From positions 13,897,290 through 13,961,289 of the forward strand of contig OX031061.1 of assembly GCA_943736015.1 (NCBI GenBank): a stretch of DNA of 64,000 nucleotides, written 5' to 3'. Of this stretch, positions 63,523-64,000 are shown one piece after another. The DNA is from Tridacna crocea. Its lineage: Eukaryota > Mollusca > Bivalvia > Cardiida > Cardiidae. A program made the position numbers and the translations under genes. Numbering within the stretch: the stretch's first letter is position 1; the number at the start of each line of letters is the position of its first letter. The notes beneath the pieces were generated by a model. That model ran no database searches. It was not told the origin of the DNA and was given only the letters and a program-made list of their open reading frames with translations.

Positions 63523-63756
63523 TTTAACCCTACATCGTTTGTCGAGTTTTCCTATGCAAAATTTTGACGACCATGGTAAGACTGTTTAAAAAAATGTAGG
63601 CAAAGGAGAAAATACTTATGACCAGTATTTTCTTCTTATCCAACAACCTTGTATGTCCTTTTAATAACAAATCTCATCATTCGGGATATATTCAGTTTGT
63701 CGTCTGAAAACCCTTTCAATTTGGTACAGTCTAAAATATTGTCATCTGATATATGC
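63523..63756 (+). mobile_element. Degraded TTAA-hairpin MITE, family A
   Basis: Starts TTTAACCCT, has GACGACCATGGTAAGA, a decayed hairpin (GGAGAAAATACTTATGACCAG) and the long-arm end CAATTTGGTACAGTCTAAAA. Many substitutions; old copy, probably in intron 2 if the gene continues. Confidence 0.6.
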
Positions 63757-64000
63757 ATGCACTTTACACATAAATATTTAGCAAGCTCTTTGGCCTGAAT
63801 CTTCTCTAAAGACTTTTTAAAAGTTCGTATTACATGTATTTGTGTTTATTTTGATAGTTTTGACAACCGATCTTTAGATGTTCATGTTATGTAGCAGATG
63901 CTAGCTTTGAATGACCAAAAGATAGGACATCAATACTTTAGGGATGCTGATATGTTTTCTTTTTTGTGTATTTAATACATACAGACTTTGATATACATGT
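63757..64000. other. Window end, nothing recognised
   Basis: AT-rich sequence without repeats or frames I can support. Confidence 0.3.

Overview
The window looks like repeat-dense, AT-rich animal DNA, most probably from a bivalve mollusc. The organism is inferred, not shown: the support is tRNA-derived SINEs with the molluscan-type tail (ACTGAAATAATGTTGAAA..CGTTAAAC then CAAT/AATC repeats), diverged 'GGTCA..CTTGGTCAGAATGTTTGT' tandem repeats, many palindromic foldback elements, and GT-AG splice signals. There are no operons, rRNA genes, CRISPR arrays or intact transposase genes. Most long open frames lie across repeats and are not genes.

The only credible host gene starts at the right end. 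A two-codon first exon (61717-61722, ATG GAG) is followed by a perfect donor, a 621-bp intron and a second coding exon at 62344. A 147-bp SINE flanked by 7-bp GACCAGG duplications sits inside that exon and shifts its frame. Without the 154-bp gain the exon would be 330 bp and in phase 0 on both sides. I do not recognise the protein.

The dominant content is one superfamily of miniature transposons, with roughly 80 copies or fragments in 64 kb. Full copies are about 229 bp including a TTAA at each end, have C-rich termini (TTAA-CCCTTTACC-like) resembling piggyBac-type elements, and carry a central near-perfect hairpin of about 33 bp per arm. At least three subfamilies share the outer hairpin but differ at its tip: GCTGGT-ACCAGC (A), GCTCGT-ACGAGC (B), and B-type tip with different outer arms (C). 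Several nested insertions, one insertion into a 66-bp satellite and one into a SINE that has uninterrupted relatives in the same window show the TTAA target directly. Orientation below: '+' means the short arm (..ACCCTGAGAAAGAAGCC) comes first.

Other mobile DNA, left to right: a 2.4-kb TTA-flanked Harbinger-like element carrying a SINE passenger (2056-4448), with a truncated second copy at 56447-57395; three copies of a ~400-bp element with 9-bp target duplications (6515, 16954, 45880); a 66-bp minisatellite that resembles a SINE tail (about 9985-11638); a 712-bp Harbinger-like element retaining a core promoter (14246-14957); a pogo/Tigger-like element (38571-39365); a long-TIR foldback (46787-47247); about nine copies of a small GATCAGACTG palindrome; and about six copies of a 'GGGTCC..GGACCC' palindrome. 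The rest (1-1115, 21029-21807, 33756-34621, 47965-48826, 60032-60903 and others) is unannotated intergenic sequence.
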